Assembly (NCBI GenBank): GCA_039654915.1
Contig: CM077593.1
Coordinates: forward strand, 36,674,501 to 36,738,500
Length of the DNA: 64,000 nt
Direction of reading: 5' to 3'
DNA from: Aquilaria yunnanensis
Lineage: Eukaryota > Streptophyta > Magnoliopsida > Malvales > Thymelaeaceae
Shown here: positions 49,685 through 63,500 of the stretch, piece after piece
Layout of the letters: each line of letters opens with the position of its first letter
How positions within the stretch are numbered: position 1 is the stretch's first letter
The notes under the pieces: model-generated
Databases searched by the model: none
What the model was told of the DNA's origin: nothing
The model's input: the letters and a program-made list of their open reading frames with translations, nothing else
Translations under genes and position numbers: made by a program

Positions 49685-50778
49685 AAAGCTCCTCAACCTC
49701 AAACTCAATCCAATTTTCAAACACAGTCAACTTTTCCTCAACGTTAGGAGAGTTCCTATCATAGAGGTTCTAAGTAAAGCTCCTTAACCTTAAACTCAAT
49801 AAATTTTTCAACCACATTTAATTTTTCTTAAACGATAGGAGAGTTCCTGTTGTAGAGGTTCTAAGGAAAACTCTTTAACCTCAAACAGAATCAATTTTTC
49901 AAACACAGTCAAATTTTCTTCAACCATAGAAAAGTTCCTGTCGTAAAGGTTCCAACGAAATCTCCTGAAACTCAAACTTCAAGGAATTTTACAATCAGAG
50001 TCAATTTTTTTTCAATTATTGGAGAGTTCCTATCATAGAAGTTCTAAGGAAAGCTCCTTAACCTAAAACTAAATCAAATTTTCAAACACAATCAATTTTT
50101 CTTTAACAATAGGAGTGTTCCTGTCGTAGAGGTTCTAAGGAAATCTCCTTAACCTCAAACACAATCAAATTTTCAAACACAGTCAATTTTTCTTCAACGA
50201 TAGAAGAGTTCCTGTCGCAGAGGTTCTAAGGAAAGCTCCTTAACCTCAAACCCAATCCAATTTTCAAACACAGTCAACTTTTCCTCAACGTTAGGAGAGT
50301 TCCTATCATAGAGGTTCTAAGTAAAACTCCTTAACCTTAAACTCAATAAATTTTTCAACCACATTTAATTTTTCTTAAACGATAGGAGAGTTCCTGTTGT
50401 AGAGGTTCTAAGGAAAACTCCTTAACCTCAAACAGAATCAATTTTTCAAACACAGTCAAATTTTCTTCAACCATAGGAAAGTTCCTGTCGTAGAGGTTCC
50501 AACGAAATCTCCTTAAACTCAAACTTCAAGGAATTTTACAATCAGAGTCAATTTTTTTTCAATTATTGGAGAGTTCCTATCATAGAAGTTCTAAGGAAAG
50601 CTCCTTAACCTAAAACTAAATCAAAATTTCAAACACAGTCAATTTTTCTTTAACAATAGGAGTGTTCCTGTCGTAGAGGTTCTAAGGAAATCTCCTTAAC
50701 CTCAAACACAATCAAATTTTCAAACACAGTCAATTTTTCTTCAACGATAGAAGAGTTCCTGTCGTAGAGGTTCTAAGG
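49685..50778 (+). repeat. 547-bp (six-monomer) tandem duplication, first instance
   Basis: CAATCCAATTTTC lies at 49706 and 50253, 547 bp apart (6 x 91 + 1). Both units run through CAACGTTAGG, CAACCACATTTAATTTTTC, CAAACAGAATC, AACCATAG, GAATTTTACAATCAG, CAATTATTGG, AACAATAGGAGTG and CAAACACAATC monomers in the same order. The whole doublet also occurs at 59410-60503, so this tandem duplication predates the large segmental duplication. Confidence 0.88.
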
Positions 50779-53700
50779 AAAGCTCCTTAACCTCAAACTT
50801 AATCAAAATTTCAAACACAGTCAATTTTTGTTCAACAATAGGAGAGTTCCTGCCATAGAGGTTCTAAGGAAAGCTCCTAAACTTCAAACTCTATCAAATT
50901 TTCAAACACAGTCAATTTTTTTTCAACGATAGGAGAGTTCTTCTCGTAGAGGTTATAAGGAAAGCTCCTTAAGCTCAAACTAAATTAAAGTTTTAAACAT
51001 GGTCAAATTTTCTTCAACGATAGGAGAGTTCCTGTCGTAGAGGTTCTAAGGAAATCTCCTTAAACTCAAACTTCAATCAATTTTTTAAACACAGTCAATT
51101 TTTCTTCAATGATAAGAGAATTCCTGTTGTAGAGGTTCTAAGAAAATCTCTTTAACCTCAAATTCAATCAATTTTTCTGTAATGATAGGGGAGTTCCTGT
51201 CATAGAGGTTCTAAGGAATGCCCCTTAACCTTAAACTCAATCAAATTGTCAAACACAGTTAATTTTTCTTCAATGATAAGAGAGTTCCCGTCGTAAGGGT
51301 TCTAAGGAAAGCTCCTTAACCTCAAACTCAATCAAATTTTCAAATACAGTCAATTTTTCTTCAATGATAGGAGAGTTTCTGTCGTAGAGGTTCTAACGAA
51401 AGCTCCTTAAACTTAAACTCAATTAACTTTTCAAACACAGTCAGTTTTCTTCAACGATAGGAGAGTTCCTGTTGTAGAGGTTCTAAGGAAAGCTCCTTAG
51501 TCTCAAACTTCATTCAATTTTTTAAACACAGTCAATTTTTCTTTAACGATAATAGAATTTCTGTTGTAGAGTTTTTAAGGAAATCTCCTTAACCTCAAAT
51601 TCAATCAATTTTTCTGCAGTGATAAAAGAGTTCCTGTCGTAGAGGTTCTAAGGAAAGCTCCTTAACCTCAAACTCAATCAAATTTTCAAACACAGTCAAT
51701 TTTTCTTCAATGATAAGAGAGTTCCTGTCGTAGAGGTTCTAAGGAAAGCTCCTTAACCTCAAACTCAACCAAATTTTCAAACACAGTCAATTTTTCTTCA
51801 ATAATAAGAGAGTTCGTGTCGTAGAGGTTCTAAGGAAATCTCCTTACCCTTAAACTCAATTAATTTTTCAAATACAGTCAATTTTCTTGAACGATAGGAG
51901 AGTTCCTGTCATAGAGGTTCTAAGGAAAGCTCCTTAACCTCAAACTTAATCAAATTTTCAAATACAGTCAATTTTTCTTCAACGATAGAAGAGTTCCTGT
52001 CGTAAAGGTTCTAAGGAAATCTCTTTAAGCTCAAACATGAATCAATTTTTTAGAAACAGTCAATTTTTCTTCAATCATAGGAGAATTCATGTTGTGGAGG
52101 TTTTAAGGAAATCTCTTTAACCTCAAATTCAATCAATTTTTCTCCAAGGATAGAAGAGTTCCTGTCCTAGAGGTTCTAAGGAATGCTCCTTAACGTCAAA
52201 CTCAAACAAATTTTCAAACACAGTCAACTTTTCTTCAACGATAGGAGAGTTCCTGTCGTTGAGGTTCTAAGGAAAGCTCCTGAACCTCAAACTCAATCAA
52301 ATTTTCAAACACAGTCAATTTTTCTTCAACGATAGGAGAGTTCCTGTCGTAGAGGTTCTAAGGAAAGCTCCTCAACCTCAAACTCAATCAAATTTTCAAA
52401 CACAGTCAATTTTTCCTCAACGTTAGGAGAGTTCCTGTCGTAGAGGTTTTAAGGAAAGCTCCTTAACCTCAAACTCAATAAATTTTTCAACCACAGTCAA
52501 TTTTTCTTAAACGATAGGAGAGTTCCTGTTGTAGAGGTTCTAAGGAAAACTCCTTAACCTCAAACAGAATCAATTTTTCAAACACAGTCAAATTTTCTTC
52601 AACCATAGGAAAGTTCCTGTCGTAGAGGTTCCAATGAAATCTCCTTAAACTCAAACTTCAAGTAATTTTACAATCAGAGTCAATTTTTTTTCAATTATTG
52701 GAGAGTTCCTATCATAGAAGTTCTAAGGAAAGCTCCTTAACCTAAAACTAAATCAAATTTTCAAACACAGTCAATTTTTCTTTAACAATAGGAGTGTTCC
52801 TGTCGTAGAGGTTCTAAGGAAATCTCCTTAACCTCAAACACAATCAAATTTTCAAACACAGTCAATTTTTCTTCAACGATAGAAGAGTTCCTGTCGTAGA
52901 GGTTCTAAGGAAAGCTCCTTAACCTCAAACTCAATCAAAATTTCAAACACAGTCAATTTTTGTTCAACAATAGGAGAGTTCCTGCCGTAGAGGTTCTAAG
53001 GAAAGCTCCTAAACTTCAAACTCTATCAAATTTTCAAACACAGTCAATTTTTTTTCAACGATAGGAGAGTTCCTGTCGTAGAGGTTCTAAGGAAAGCTCC
53101 TTCAGCTCAAACTGAATTAAATTTTCAAACATGGTCAAATTTTCTTCAATGATAGGAGAGTTCCTGTCATAGAGGTTCTAAGGAAATCTCCTTAAACTCA
53201 AACTTCAATCAATTTTTTAAACACAGTAAATTTTTCTTCAATGATAAGAGAATTCCTGTTGTAGAGGTTCTAAGGAAATCTCCTTAACCTCAAATTCAAT
53301 CAATTTTTCTGTAATGATAGGGGAGTTCCTGTCATAGAGGTTCTACGGAATGCCCCTTAACCTTAAACAGAATCAAAATTGTCAAACACAGTTAATTTTT
53401 CTTCAATGATAAGAGAGTTCCCGTCGTAAGGGTTCTAAGGAAAGCTCCTTAACCTCAAACTCAATCAAATTTTCAAATACAGTCAATTTTTCTTCAATGA
53501 TAGGAGAGTTTCTGTCGTAGAGGTTCTAACGAAAGCTCCTTAAACTTAAACTCAATTAACTTTTCAAACACAGACAGTTTTCTTCAACGATAGGAGAGTT
53601 CCTGTTGTAGAGGTTCAAAGGAAAGCTCCTTAGTCTCAAACTTCATTCAATTTTTTAAACACAGTCAATTTTTCTTCAACGATAATAGAATTTCTGTTGT

Positions 53701-56110
53701 AGAGTTTCTAAGGAAATCTCCTTAACCTCAAATTCAATCAATTTTGCTGCAACGATAAAATAGTTCCTGTCGTAGAGGTTCTAAGGAAAGCTCCTTAACC
53801 TCAAACTTAATCAAATCTTCAAACATAGTCAATTTTTCTTCAATGATAAGAGAGTTCCTGTCGTAGAGGTTCTAAGGAAAGCTCCTTAACCTCAAACTCA
53901 ACCAAATTTTCAAACACAGTCAACTTTTCTTCGACGATAGGAGAGTTCCTGTCGTTGAGGTTCTAAGGAAAGCTACTGAACCTCAAACTCAATCAAATTT
54001 TCAAACACAGTCAATTTTTCTTCAACGATAGGAGAGTTCCTGTCGTAGAGGTTCTAAGGAAAGCTCCTCAACCTCAAACTCAATCCAATTTTCAAACACA
54101 GACAATTTTTCCTCAACGTTAGGAGTGTTCCTGTCATAGAGGTTCTAAGTAAAGCTCCTTAACCTTAAACTGAATAAATTTTTCACCCACAGTCAATTTT
54201 TCATCAACGATAGGAGAGTTCCTGTCGTAGAGGTTCTAAGGAAAACTCCTTAACCTCAAACTGAATCAATTTTTCAAACACAGTCAAATTTTCTTCAAGC
54301 ATAGGAAAGTTCCTGTCGTAGAGGTTCCAACGAAATCTCCTTAAACTCAAACTTCAAGGAATTTTACAATCAGAGTCAATTTTTTTTCAATTATTGGAGA
54401 GTTCCTATCATAGAAGTTCTAAGGAAAGCTCCATAACCTAAAACTAAATCAAATTTTCAAACACAGTCAATTTTTCTTTAACAATAAGAGTGTTCCTGTC
54501 ATAGAGGTTCTAAGGAAATCTCCTTAACCTCAAACACAATCAAATTTTCAAACACAGTCAATTTTTCTTCAACGATAGAAGAGTTCCTGTCGTAGAGGTT
54601 CTAAGGAAAGCTCCTTAACCTCAAACTCAATCAAAATTTCAAACACAGTCAATTTTTGTTCAACAATAGGAGAGTTCCTGCCGTAGAGGTTCTAAGGAAA
54701 GCTCCTAAACTTCAAACTCTATCAAATTTTCAAACACAGTCAATTTTTTTTCAACGATAGGAGAGTTCCTCTCATAGCGGTTCTAAGGAAAGCTCCTTAA
54801 GCTCAAACTAAATTAAAGTTTTAAACATGGTCAAATTTTCTTCAACGATAGGAGAGTTCCTGTCGTAGAGGTTCTAAGGAAATCTCCTTAAACTCAAACT
54901 TTAATCAATTTTTTAAACACAGTAAATTTTTCTTCAATGATAAGAGAATTCCTGTTGTAGAGGTTCTAAGGAAATCTCCTTAACCTCAAATTCAATCAAT
55001 TTTTCTGTAATGATAGGGGAGGTCCTGTCATAGAGGTTCTACGGAATGCCCCTTAACCTTAAACTCAATCAAAATTGTCAAACACAGTTAATTTTTCTTC
55101 AATGATAAGAGAGTTCCCGTCGTAAGGGTTCTAAGGAAAGCTCCTTAACCTCAAACTCAATCAAATTTTCAAATACAGTCAATTTTTCTTCAATGATAGG
55201 AGAGTTTCTGTCGTAGAGGTTCTAACGAAAGCTCCTTAAACTTAAACTCAATTAACTTTTCAAACACAGTCAGTTTTCTTCAACGATAGGAGAGTTCCTG
55301 TTGTAGAGGTTCAAAGGAAAGCTCCTTAGTCTCAAACTTCATTCAATTTTTTAAACACAGTCAATTTTTCTTCAACGATAATAGAATTTCTGTTGTAGAG
55401 TTTCTAAGGAAATCTCCTTAACCTCAAATTCAATCAATTTTTCTGCAGTGATTAAAGAGTTCCTGTCGTAGAGGTTCTAAGGAAAGCTCCTTAACCTCAA
55501 ACTCAATCAAATTTTCAAACACAGTCAATTTTTCTTCAATGATAAGAGAGTTCCTGTCATAGAGGTTCTAAGGAAAGCTCCTTAACCTCAAACTCAACCA
55601 AATTTTCAAACACAGTCAATTTTTCTTCAATAATAGGAGAGTTCCTGTCGTAGAGGTTCTAAGGAAATCTCCTTAACCTTAAACTCAATTAATTTTTCAA
55701 ACACAGTCAATTTTCTTGAACGATAGGAGAGTTCCTGTCGTAGAGGTTCTAAGGAAAGCTCCTTAACCTCAACCTTAATCAAATTTTCAAATACAGTCAA
55801 TTTTTCTTCAACGATAGAAGAGTTCCTGTCGTAAAGGTTCTAAGAAAATCTCCTTAAGCTCAAACATCAATCAATTTTTCAAAAACAGTCAATTTTTCTT
55901 CAATTATAGGAGAATTCATGTTGTGGAGGTTCTAAGGAAATCTATTTAACCTTAAATTCAATCAATTTTTCTACAATGATAGAAGAGTTCCTGTCGTAGA
56001 GGTTCTAAGGAATGCTCCTTAACGTCAAACTCAAACAAATTTTCAAACACAGTCAACTTTTCTTCGACGATAGGAGAGTTCCTGTCGTTGAGGTTCTAAG
56101 GAAAGCTCCT

Positions 56111-56656
56111 GAACCTCAAACTCAATCAAATTTTCAAACACAGTCAATTTTTCTTCAACGATAGGAGAGTTCCTGTCGTTGAGGTTCTAAGGAAAGCTCC
56201 TGAACCTCAAACTCAATCAAATTTTCAAACACAGTCAATTTTTCTTCAACGATAGGAGAGTTCCTGTCGTAGAGGTTCTAAGGAAAGCTCCTCAACCTCA
56301 AACTCAATCAAATTTTCAAACACAGCCAATTTTTCCTCAACGTTAGGAGAGTTCCTGTGGTAGAGGTTCTAATGAAAGCTCCTGAACCTCAAACTCAATC
56401 AAATTTTCAAACACAGTCAATTTTTCTTCAACGATAGGAGAGTTCCTGTCGTTGAGGTTCTAAGGAAAGCTCCTGAACCTCAAACTCAATCAAATTTTCA
56501 AACACAGTCAATTTTTCTTCAACGATAGGAGAGTTCCTGTCGTAGAGGTTCTAAGGAAAGCTCCTCAACCTCAAACTCAATCAAATTTTCAAACACAGTC
56601 AATTTTTCCTCAACGTTAGGAGAGTTCCTGTGGTAGAGGTTCTAATGAAAGCTCCT
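56111..56656 (+). repeat. 273-bp three-monomer tandem duplication
   Basis: Units 56111-56383 and 56384-56656 each contain, in order, a CGTTGAGG monomer, a CGTAGAGG monomer and a CAACGTTAGG monomer ending CCTGTGGTAGAGG with TAATGAAAGC. CCTGTGG is at 56354 and 56627, exactly 3 x 91 bp apart. The copies are almost identical. The homologous region near the window end (CCTGTGG at 63947) shows at least one unit, and the sequence stops before a second could be seen. Confidence 0.9.
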
Positions 56657-58450
56657 TAACCTCAAACTCAATAAATTTTTCAACCACAGTCAATTTTTCT
56701 TAAACGATAGGAGAGTTCCTGTCGTAGAGGTTCTAAGGAAAACTCCTTAACCTCAAACTGAATCAAATTTTCAAACACAGTCAAATTTTCTTCAACCATA
56801 TGAAAGTTCCTGTCGTAGAGGTTCCAATGAAATCTCCTTAAACTCAAACTTCAAGGAATTTTACAATCAGAGTCAATTTTTTTTCAATCATTGGAGAGTT
56901 CCTATCATAGAGGTTCTAAGGAAAGCTCCTTAACCTAAAACTAAATCAAATTTTCAAACACAGTTAATTTTTCTTTAACAATAGGAGTGTTCCTGTCGTA
57001 GAGGTTCTAAGGAAATCTCCTTAACCTCAAACTCAATCAAATTTTCAAACACAGTCAATTTTTCTTCAGCGATAGGAGAGTTCCTGTCGTAGAGGTTCTA
57101 AGGAAAGCTCCTTAACCTCAAACTCAATCAAAATTTCAAACACAGTCAATTTTTGTTCAAAAATAGGAGTGTTCCTGCCGTAGAGGTTCTAAGGAAAGCT
57201 CCTTTACCTCAACCTCTATCAAATTTTCAAACACAATCAATTTTTTTTCAACGATAGGAGAGTTCCTGTCGTAGAGGTTCTAAGGAAAGCTCCTTAAGCT
57301 CAAACTGAATTAAATTTTCAAACATGGTCAAATTTTCTTCAACGATAGGAGAGTTCCTGTCGTAGAGGTTCTAAGGAAATCTCCTTAAACTCAAACTTCA
57401 ATCAATTTTTTAAACACAGTCAATTTTTCTTCAATGATAAGAGAATTCCTGTTGTAGAGGTTCTAAGGAAATCTCCTTAACCTCAAATTCAATCAATTTT
57501 TCTGTAATGATAGGGGAGTTCCTGTCATAGAGGTTCTAGGGAATGCCCCTTAACCTTAAACTCAATCAAATTGTCAAACGCAGTTAATTTTTCTTCAATG
57601 ATAAGAGAGTTCGGGTCGTAAGGGTTCTAAGGAAAGCTCCTTAACCTCAAACTCAATCAAATTTTCAAATACAGTCAATTTTTCTTCAATGATAGGAGAG
57701 TTTCTGTCATAGAGGTTCTAACGAAAGCTCCTTAAACATAAACTCAATTAACTTTTCAAACACAGTCAGTTTTCTTCAACGATAGGAGAGTTCCTGTTGT
57801 AGAGGTTCTAAGGAAAGCTCCTTAGTCTCAAACTTCATTCAATTTTTTAAACACAGTCAATTTTTGTTGAACGATAATAGAATTTTTGTTGTAGAGTTTC
57901 TAAGGAAATCTCCTTAACCTCAAATTCAATCAATTTTTCTGCAATGATAAAAGAGTTCCTGTCGTAGAGGTTCTAAGGAAAGCTCCTTAACCTCAAACTC
58001 AATCAAATTTTCAAACATAGTCAATTTTTCTTCAATGATAAGAGAGTTCCTGTCGTAGAGGTTCTAAGGAAAGCTCCTTAACCTCAAACTCAATCAAAAT
58101 TTCAAACACAGTCAATTTTTGTTCAACAATAGGAGTGTTCCTGCCGTAGAGGTTCTAAGGAAAGCTCCTTAACCTCAAACTCTATCAAATTTTCAAACAC
58201 AGTCAATTTTTTTTTCAACGATTGGAGAGTTCCTGTCGTCGAGGTTCTAAGGAAAGCTCCTGAAGCTCAAACTGAATTAAATTTTCAAACATGGTCAAAT
58301 TTTCTTCAACGATAGGAGAGTTCCTGTCGTAGAGGTTCTAAGGAAATCTCCTTAAACTCAAACTCAATCAAAATTTCAAACACAATCAATTTTTGTTCAA
58401 CAATAGGAGTGTTCCTGCCGTAGAGGTTCTAAGGAAAGCTCATTAACCTC

Positions 58451-58475
58451 AAATTCTATCAAATTCTATCAAAAT
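58451..58475 (+). repeat. 10-bp microrepeat CTATCAAATT, two copies
   Basis: This is the counterpart of the three-copy microrepeat at 48716-48750, with one CTATCAAATT fewer. The flanking monomers (CATTAACCTCAAATT before, AATAGAAGTGTTCCTGCC after) match the first copy. Confidence 0.92.
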
Positions 58476-59409
58476 TTCAAACACAGTCAATTTTTGTTCA
58501 ACAATAGAAGTGTTCCTGCCGTAGAGTTTCTAAGGAAATCTCCTTATCCTCAAATTCAATCAATTTTTCTGCAGTGATAAAAGAGTTCCTGTCGTAGAGT
58601 TTCTAAGGAAAGCTCCTTAACCTCAAACTCAATCAAATTTTCAAACACAGTCAATTTTTCTTCAGTGATAAAAGAGTTCCTGTCGTAGAGGTTCTAAGGA
58701 AAGCTCCTTAACCTCAAACTCAATCAAATTTTCAAACACAGTCACTTTTTCTTCAATGATAAGAGAGTTCCTGTCGTTGAGGTTCTAAGGAAAGCTCCTT
58801 AACCTCAAACTCAACCAAATTTTCAAACACTGTCAATTTTTCTTCAATAATAGGAGAGTTCCTGTCGTAGAGGTTCTAAGGAAATCTCCTTACCCTTAAA
58901 CTCAATTAATTTTTCAAACACAGTCAATTTTCTCGAACGATAGGAGAGTTCCTGTCATAGAGGTTCTAAGGAAAGCTCCTTAACCTCAAACTTAATCAAA
59001 TTTTCAAATACAGTCAATTTTTCTTCAACGATAGAAGAGTTCCTGTCGTAATGGTTCTAAGGAAATCTCCTTAAGCTCAAATATCAATCAATTTTTCAAA
59101 AACAGTAAATTTTTCTTCAATTATAGGAGAATTCATGTTGTGGAGGTTCTAAGGAAATCTCTTTAACCTCAAATTCAATCAATTTTTCTACAAGGATAGA
59201 AGAGTTCCTGTCGTAGAGGTTCTAAGGAATGCTCCTTAACGTCAAACTCAAACAAATTTTCAAACACAGTCAACGCTTCTTCGACGATAGGAGAGTTCCT
59301 GTCGTTGAGGTTCTAAGGAAAGCTCCTGAACCTCAAACTCAATCAAATTTTCAAACATAGTCAATTTTTCTTCAACGATAGGAGAGTTCCTGTCGTAGAG
59401 GTTCTAAGG

Positions 59410-60503
59410 AAAGCTCCTCAACCTCAAACTCAATCCAATTTTCAAACACAGTCAACTTTTCCTCAACGTTAGGAGAGTTCCTATCATAGAGGTTCTAAGT
59501 AAAGCTCCTTAACCTTAAACTCAATAAATTTTTCAACCACATTTAATTTTTCTTAAACGATAGGAGAGTTCCTGTTGTAGAGGTTTTAAGGAAAACTCCT
59601 TAACCTCAAACAGAATCAATTTTTCAAACACAGTCAAATTTTCTTCAACCATAGGAAAGTTCCTGTCGTAGAGGTTCCAACGAAATCTCCTTAAACTCAA
59701 ACTTCAAGGAATTTTACAATCAGAGTCAATTTTTTTTCAATTATTGGAGAGTTCCTGTCATAGAAGTTCTAAGGAAAGCTCCTTAACCTAAAACTAAATC
59801 AAATTTTCAAACACAATCAATTTTTCTTTAACAATAGGAGTGTTCCTGTCGTAGAGGTTCTAAGGAAATCTCCTTAACCTCAAACACAATCAAATTTTCA
59901 AACACAGTCAATTTTTCATCAACGATAGAAGAGTTCCTGTCGCAGAGGTTCTAAGGAAAGCTCCTTAACCTCAAACTCAATCCAATTTTCAAACACAGTC
60001 AACTTTTTCTCAACGTTAGGAGAGTTCCTATCATAGAGGTTCTAAGTAAAGCTCCTTAACCTCAAACTCAATAAATTTTTCAACCACATTTAATTTTTCT
60101 TAAACGATAGGAGAGTTCCTGTTGTAGAGGTTCTAAGGAAAACTCCTTAACCTCAAACAGAATCAATTTTTGAAACACAGTCAAATTTTCTTCAACCATA
60201 GGAAAGTTCCTGTCGTAGAGGTTCCAACGAAATCTCCTTAAACTCAAACTTCAAGGAATTTTACAATCAGAGTCAATTTTTTTTCAATTATTGGAGAGTT
60301 CCTATCATAGAAGTTCTAAGGAAAGCTCCTTAACCTAAAACTAAATCAAATTTTCAAACACAGTCAATTTTTCTTTAACAATAGGAGTGTTCCTGTCGTA
60401 GAGGTTCTAAGGAAATCTCCTTAACCTCAAACACAATCAAATTTTCAAACACAGTCAATTTTTCTTCAACGATAGAAGAGTTCCTGTCGTAGAGGTTCTA
60501 AGG
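59410..60503 (+). repeat. 547-bp tandem duplication, second instance
   Basis: CAATCCAATTTTC lies at 59431 and 59978, again 547 bp apart, with the same monomer order as 49685-50778. It is the copied version within the large segmental duplication (offset 9725). Confidence 0.88.
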
Positions 60504-63500
60504 AAAGCTCCTTAACCTCAAACTCAATCAAAATTTCAAACACAGTCAATTTTTGTTCAACAATAGGAGAGTTCCTGCCGTAGAGGTTCTAAGGAAAGCT
60601 CCTAAACTTCAAACTCTATCAAATTTTCAAACACAGTCAATTTTTTTTCAACGATAGGAGAGTTCCTGTCGTAGAGGTTCTAAGGAAAGCTCCTTCAGCT
60701 CAAACTGAATTAAATTTTCAAACATGGTCAAATTTTCTTCAATGATAGGAGAGTTCCTGTCATAGAGGTTCTAAGGAAATCTCCTTAAACTCAAACTTCA
60801 ATCAATTTTTTAAACACAGTAAATTTTTCTTCAATGATAAGAGAATTCCTGTTGTAGAGGTTCTAAGGAAATCTCCTTAACCTCAAATTCAATCAATTTT
60901 TCTGTAATGATAGGGGAGTTCCTGTCATAGAGGTTCTACGGAATGCCCCTTAACCTTAAACAGAATCAAAATTGTCAAACACAGTTAATTTTTCTTCAAT
61001 GATAAGAGAGTTCCCGTCGTAAGGGTTCTAAGGAAAGCTCCTTAACCTCAAACTCAATCAAATTTTCAAATACAGTCAATTTTTCTTCAATGATAGGAGA
61101 GTTTCTGTCGTAGAGGTTCTAACGAAAGCTCCTTAAACTTAAACTCAATTAACTTTTCAAACACAGACAGTTTTCTTCAACGATAGGAGAGTTCCTGTTG
61201 TAGAGGTTCAAAGGAAAGCTCCTTAGTCTCAAACTTCATTCAATTTTTTAAACACAGTCAATTTTTCTTCAACGATAATAGAATTTCTGTTGTAGAGTTT
61301 CTAAGGAAATCTCCTTAACCTCAAATTCAATCAATTTTGCTGCAACGATAAAATAGTTCCTGTCGTAGAGGTTCTAAGGAAAGCTCCTTAACCTCAAACT
61401 TAATCAAATCTTCAAACATAGTCAATTTTTCTTCAATGATAAGAGAGTTCCTGTCGTAGAGGTTCTAAGGAAAGCTCCTTAACCTCAAACTCAACCAAAT
61501 TTTCAAACACAGTCAACTTTTCTTCGACGATAGGAGAGTTCCTGTCGTTGAGGTTCTAAGGAAAGCTACTGAACCTCAAACTCAATCAAATTTTCAAACA
61601 CAGTCAATTTTTCTTCAACGATAGGAGAGTTCCTGTCGTAGAGGTTCTAAGGAAAGCTCCTCAACCTCAAACTCAATCCAATTTTCAAACACAGACAATT
61701 TTTCCTCAACGTTAGGAGTGTTCCTGTCATAGAGGTTCTAAGTAAAGCTCCTTAACCTTAAACTGAATAAATTTTTCAACCACAGTCAATTTTTCATCAA
61801 CGATAGGAGAGTTCCTGTCGTAGAGGTTCTAAGGAAAACTCCTTAACCTCAAACTGAATCAATTTTTCAAACACAGTCAAATTTTCTTCAAGCATAGGAA
61901 AGTTCCTGTCGTAGAGGTTCCAACGAAATCTCCTTAAACTCAAACTTCAAGGAATTTTACAATCAGAGTCAATTTTTTTTCAATTATTGGAGAGTTCCTA
62001 TCATAGAAGTTCTAAGGAAAGCTCCATAACCTAAAACTAAATCAAATTTTCAAACACAGTCAATTTTTCTTTAACAATAAGAGTGTTCCTGTCATAGAGG
62101 TTCTAAGGAAATCTCCTTAACCTCAAACACAATCAAATTTTCAAACACAGTCAATTTTTCTTCAACGATAGAAGAGTTCCTGTCGTAGAGGTTCTAAGGA
62201 AAGCTCCTTAACCTCAAACTCAATCAAAATTTCAAACACAGTCAATTTTTGTTCAACAATAGGAGAGTTCCTGCCGTAGAGGTTCTAAGGAAAGCTCCTA
62301 AACTTCAAACTCTATCAAATTTTCAAACACAGTCAATTTTTTTTCAACGATAGGAGAGTTCCTCTCATAGCGGTTCTAAGGAAAGCTCCTTAAGCTCAAA
62401 CTAAATTAAAGTTTTAAACATGGTCAAATTTTCTTCAACGATAGGAGAGTTCCTGTCGTAGAGGTTCTAAGGAAATCTCCTTAAACTCAAACTTTAATCA
62501 ATTTTTTAAACACAGTAAATTTTTCTTCAATGATAAGAGAATTCCTGTTGTAGAGGTTCTAAGGAAATCTCCTTAACCTCAAATTCAATCAATTTTTCTG
62601 TAATGATAGGGGAGGTCCTGTCATAGAGGTTCTACGGAATGCCCCTTAACCTTAAACTCAATCAAAATTGTCAAACACAGTTAATTTTTCTTCAATGATA
62701 AGAGAGTTCCCGTCGTAAGGGTTCTAAGGAAAGCTCCTTAACCTCAAACTCAATCAAATTTTCAAATACAGTCAATTTTTCTTCAATGATAGGAGAGTTT
62801 CTGTCGTAGAGGTTCTAACGAAAGCTCCTTAAACTTAAACTCAATTAACTTTTCAAACACAGTCAGTTTTCTTCAACGATAGGAGAGTTCCTGTTGTAGA
62901 GGTTCAAAGGAAAGCTCCTTAGTCTCAAACTTCATTCAATTTTTTAAACACAGTCAATTTTTCTTCAACGATAATAGAATTTCTGTTGTAGAGTTTCTAA
63001 GGAAATCTCCTTAACCTCAAATTCAATCAATTTTTCTGCAGTGATTAAAGAGTTCCTGTTGTAGAGGTTCTAAGGAAAGCTCCTTAACCTCAAACTCAAT
63101 CAAATTTTCAAACACAGTCAATTTTTCTTCAATGATAAGAGAGTTCCTGTCATAGAGGTTCTAAGGAAAGCTCCTTAACCTCAAACTCAACCAAATTTTC
63201 AAACACAGTCAATTTTTCTTCAATAATAGGAGAGTTCCTGTCGTAGAGGTTCTAAGGAAATCTCCTTAACCTTAAACTCAATTAATTTTTCAAACACAGT
63301 CAATTTTCTTGAACGATAGGAGAGTTCCTGTCGTAGAGGTTCTAAGGAAAGCTCCTTAACCTCAACCTTAATCAAATTTTCAAATACAGTCAATTTTTCT
63401 TCAACGATAGAAGAGTTCCTGTCGTAAAGGTTCTAAGAAAATCTCCTTAAGCTCAAACATCAATCAATTTTTCAAAAACAGTCAATTTTTCTTCAATTAT

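Larger units (their letters stand above)
46870..56407 (+). repeat. Large segmental duplication, copy 1
   Basis: The first part (about 46870-50880) recurs at about 56600-60600 with offset 9735, falling to 9725 after the microrepeat near 48720. The last part (about 52900-56407) recurs at about 60500-64000 with offset 7593. Markers: AAGGGTTC 47885/57620, 53428/61021 and 55124/62717; AACGTCAAACTC 49513/59238 and 56021/63614; CCTGTGG 56354/63947. The intervening ~2.13 kb (about 50.9-53.0 kb) has no counterpart in copy 2. The paired parts show only sparse single-base differences, so the event is recent on the array's time scale. Confidence 0.87.
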
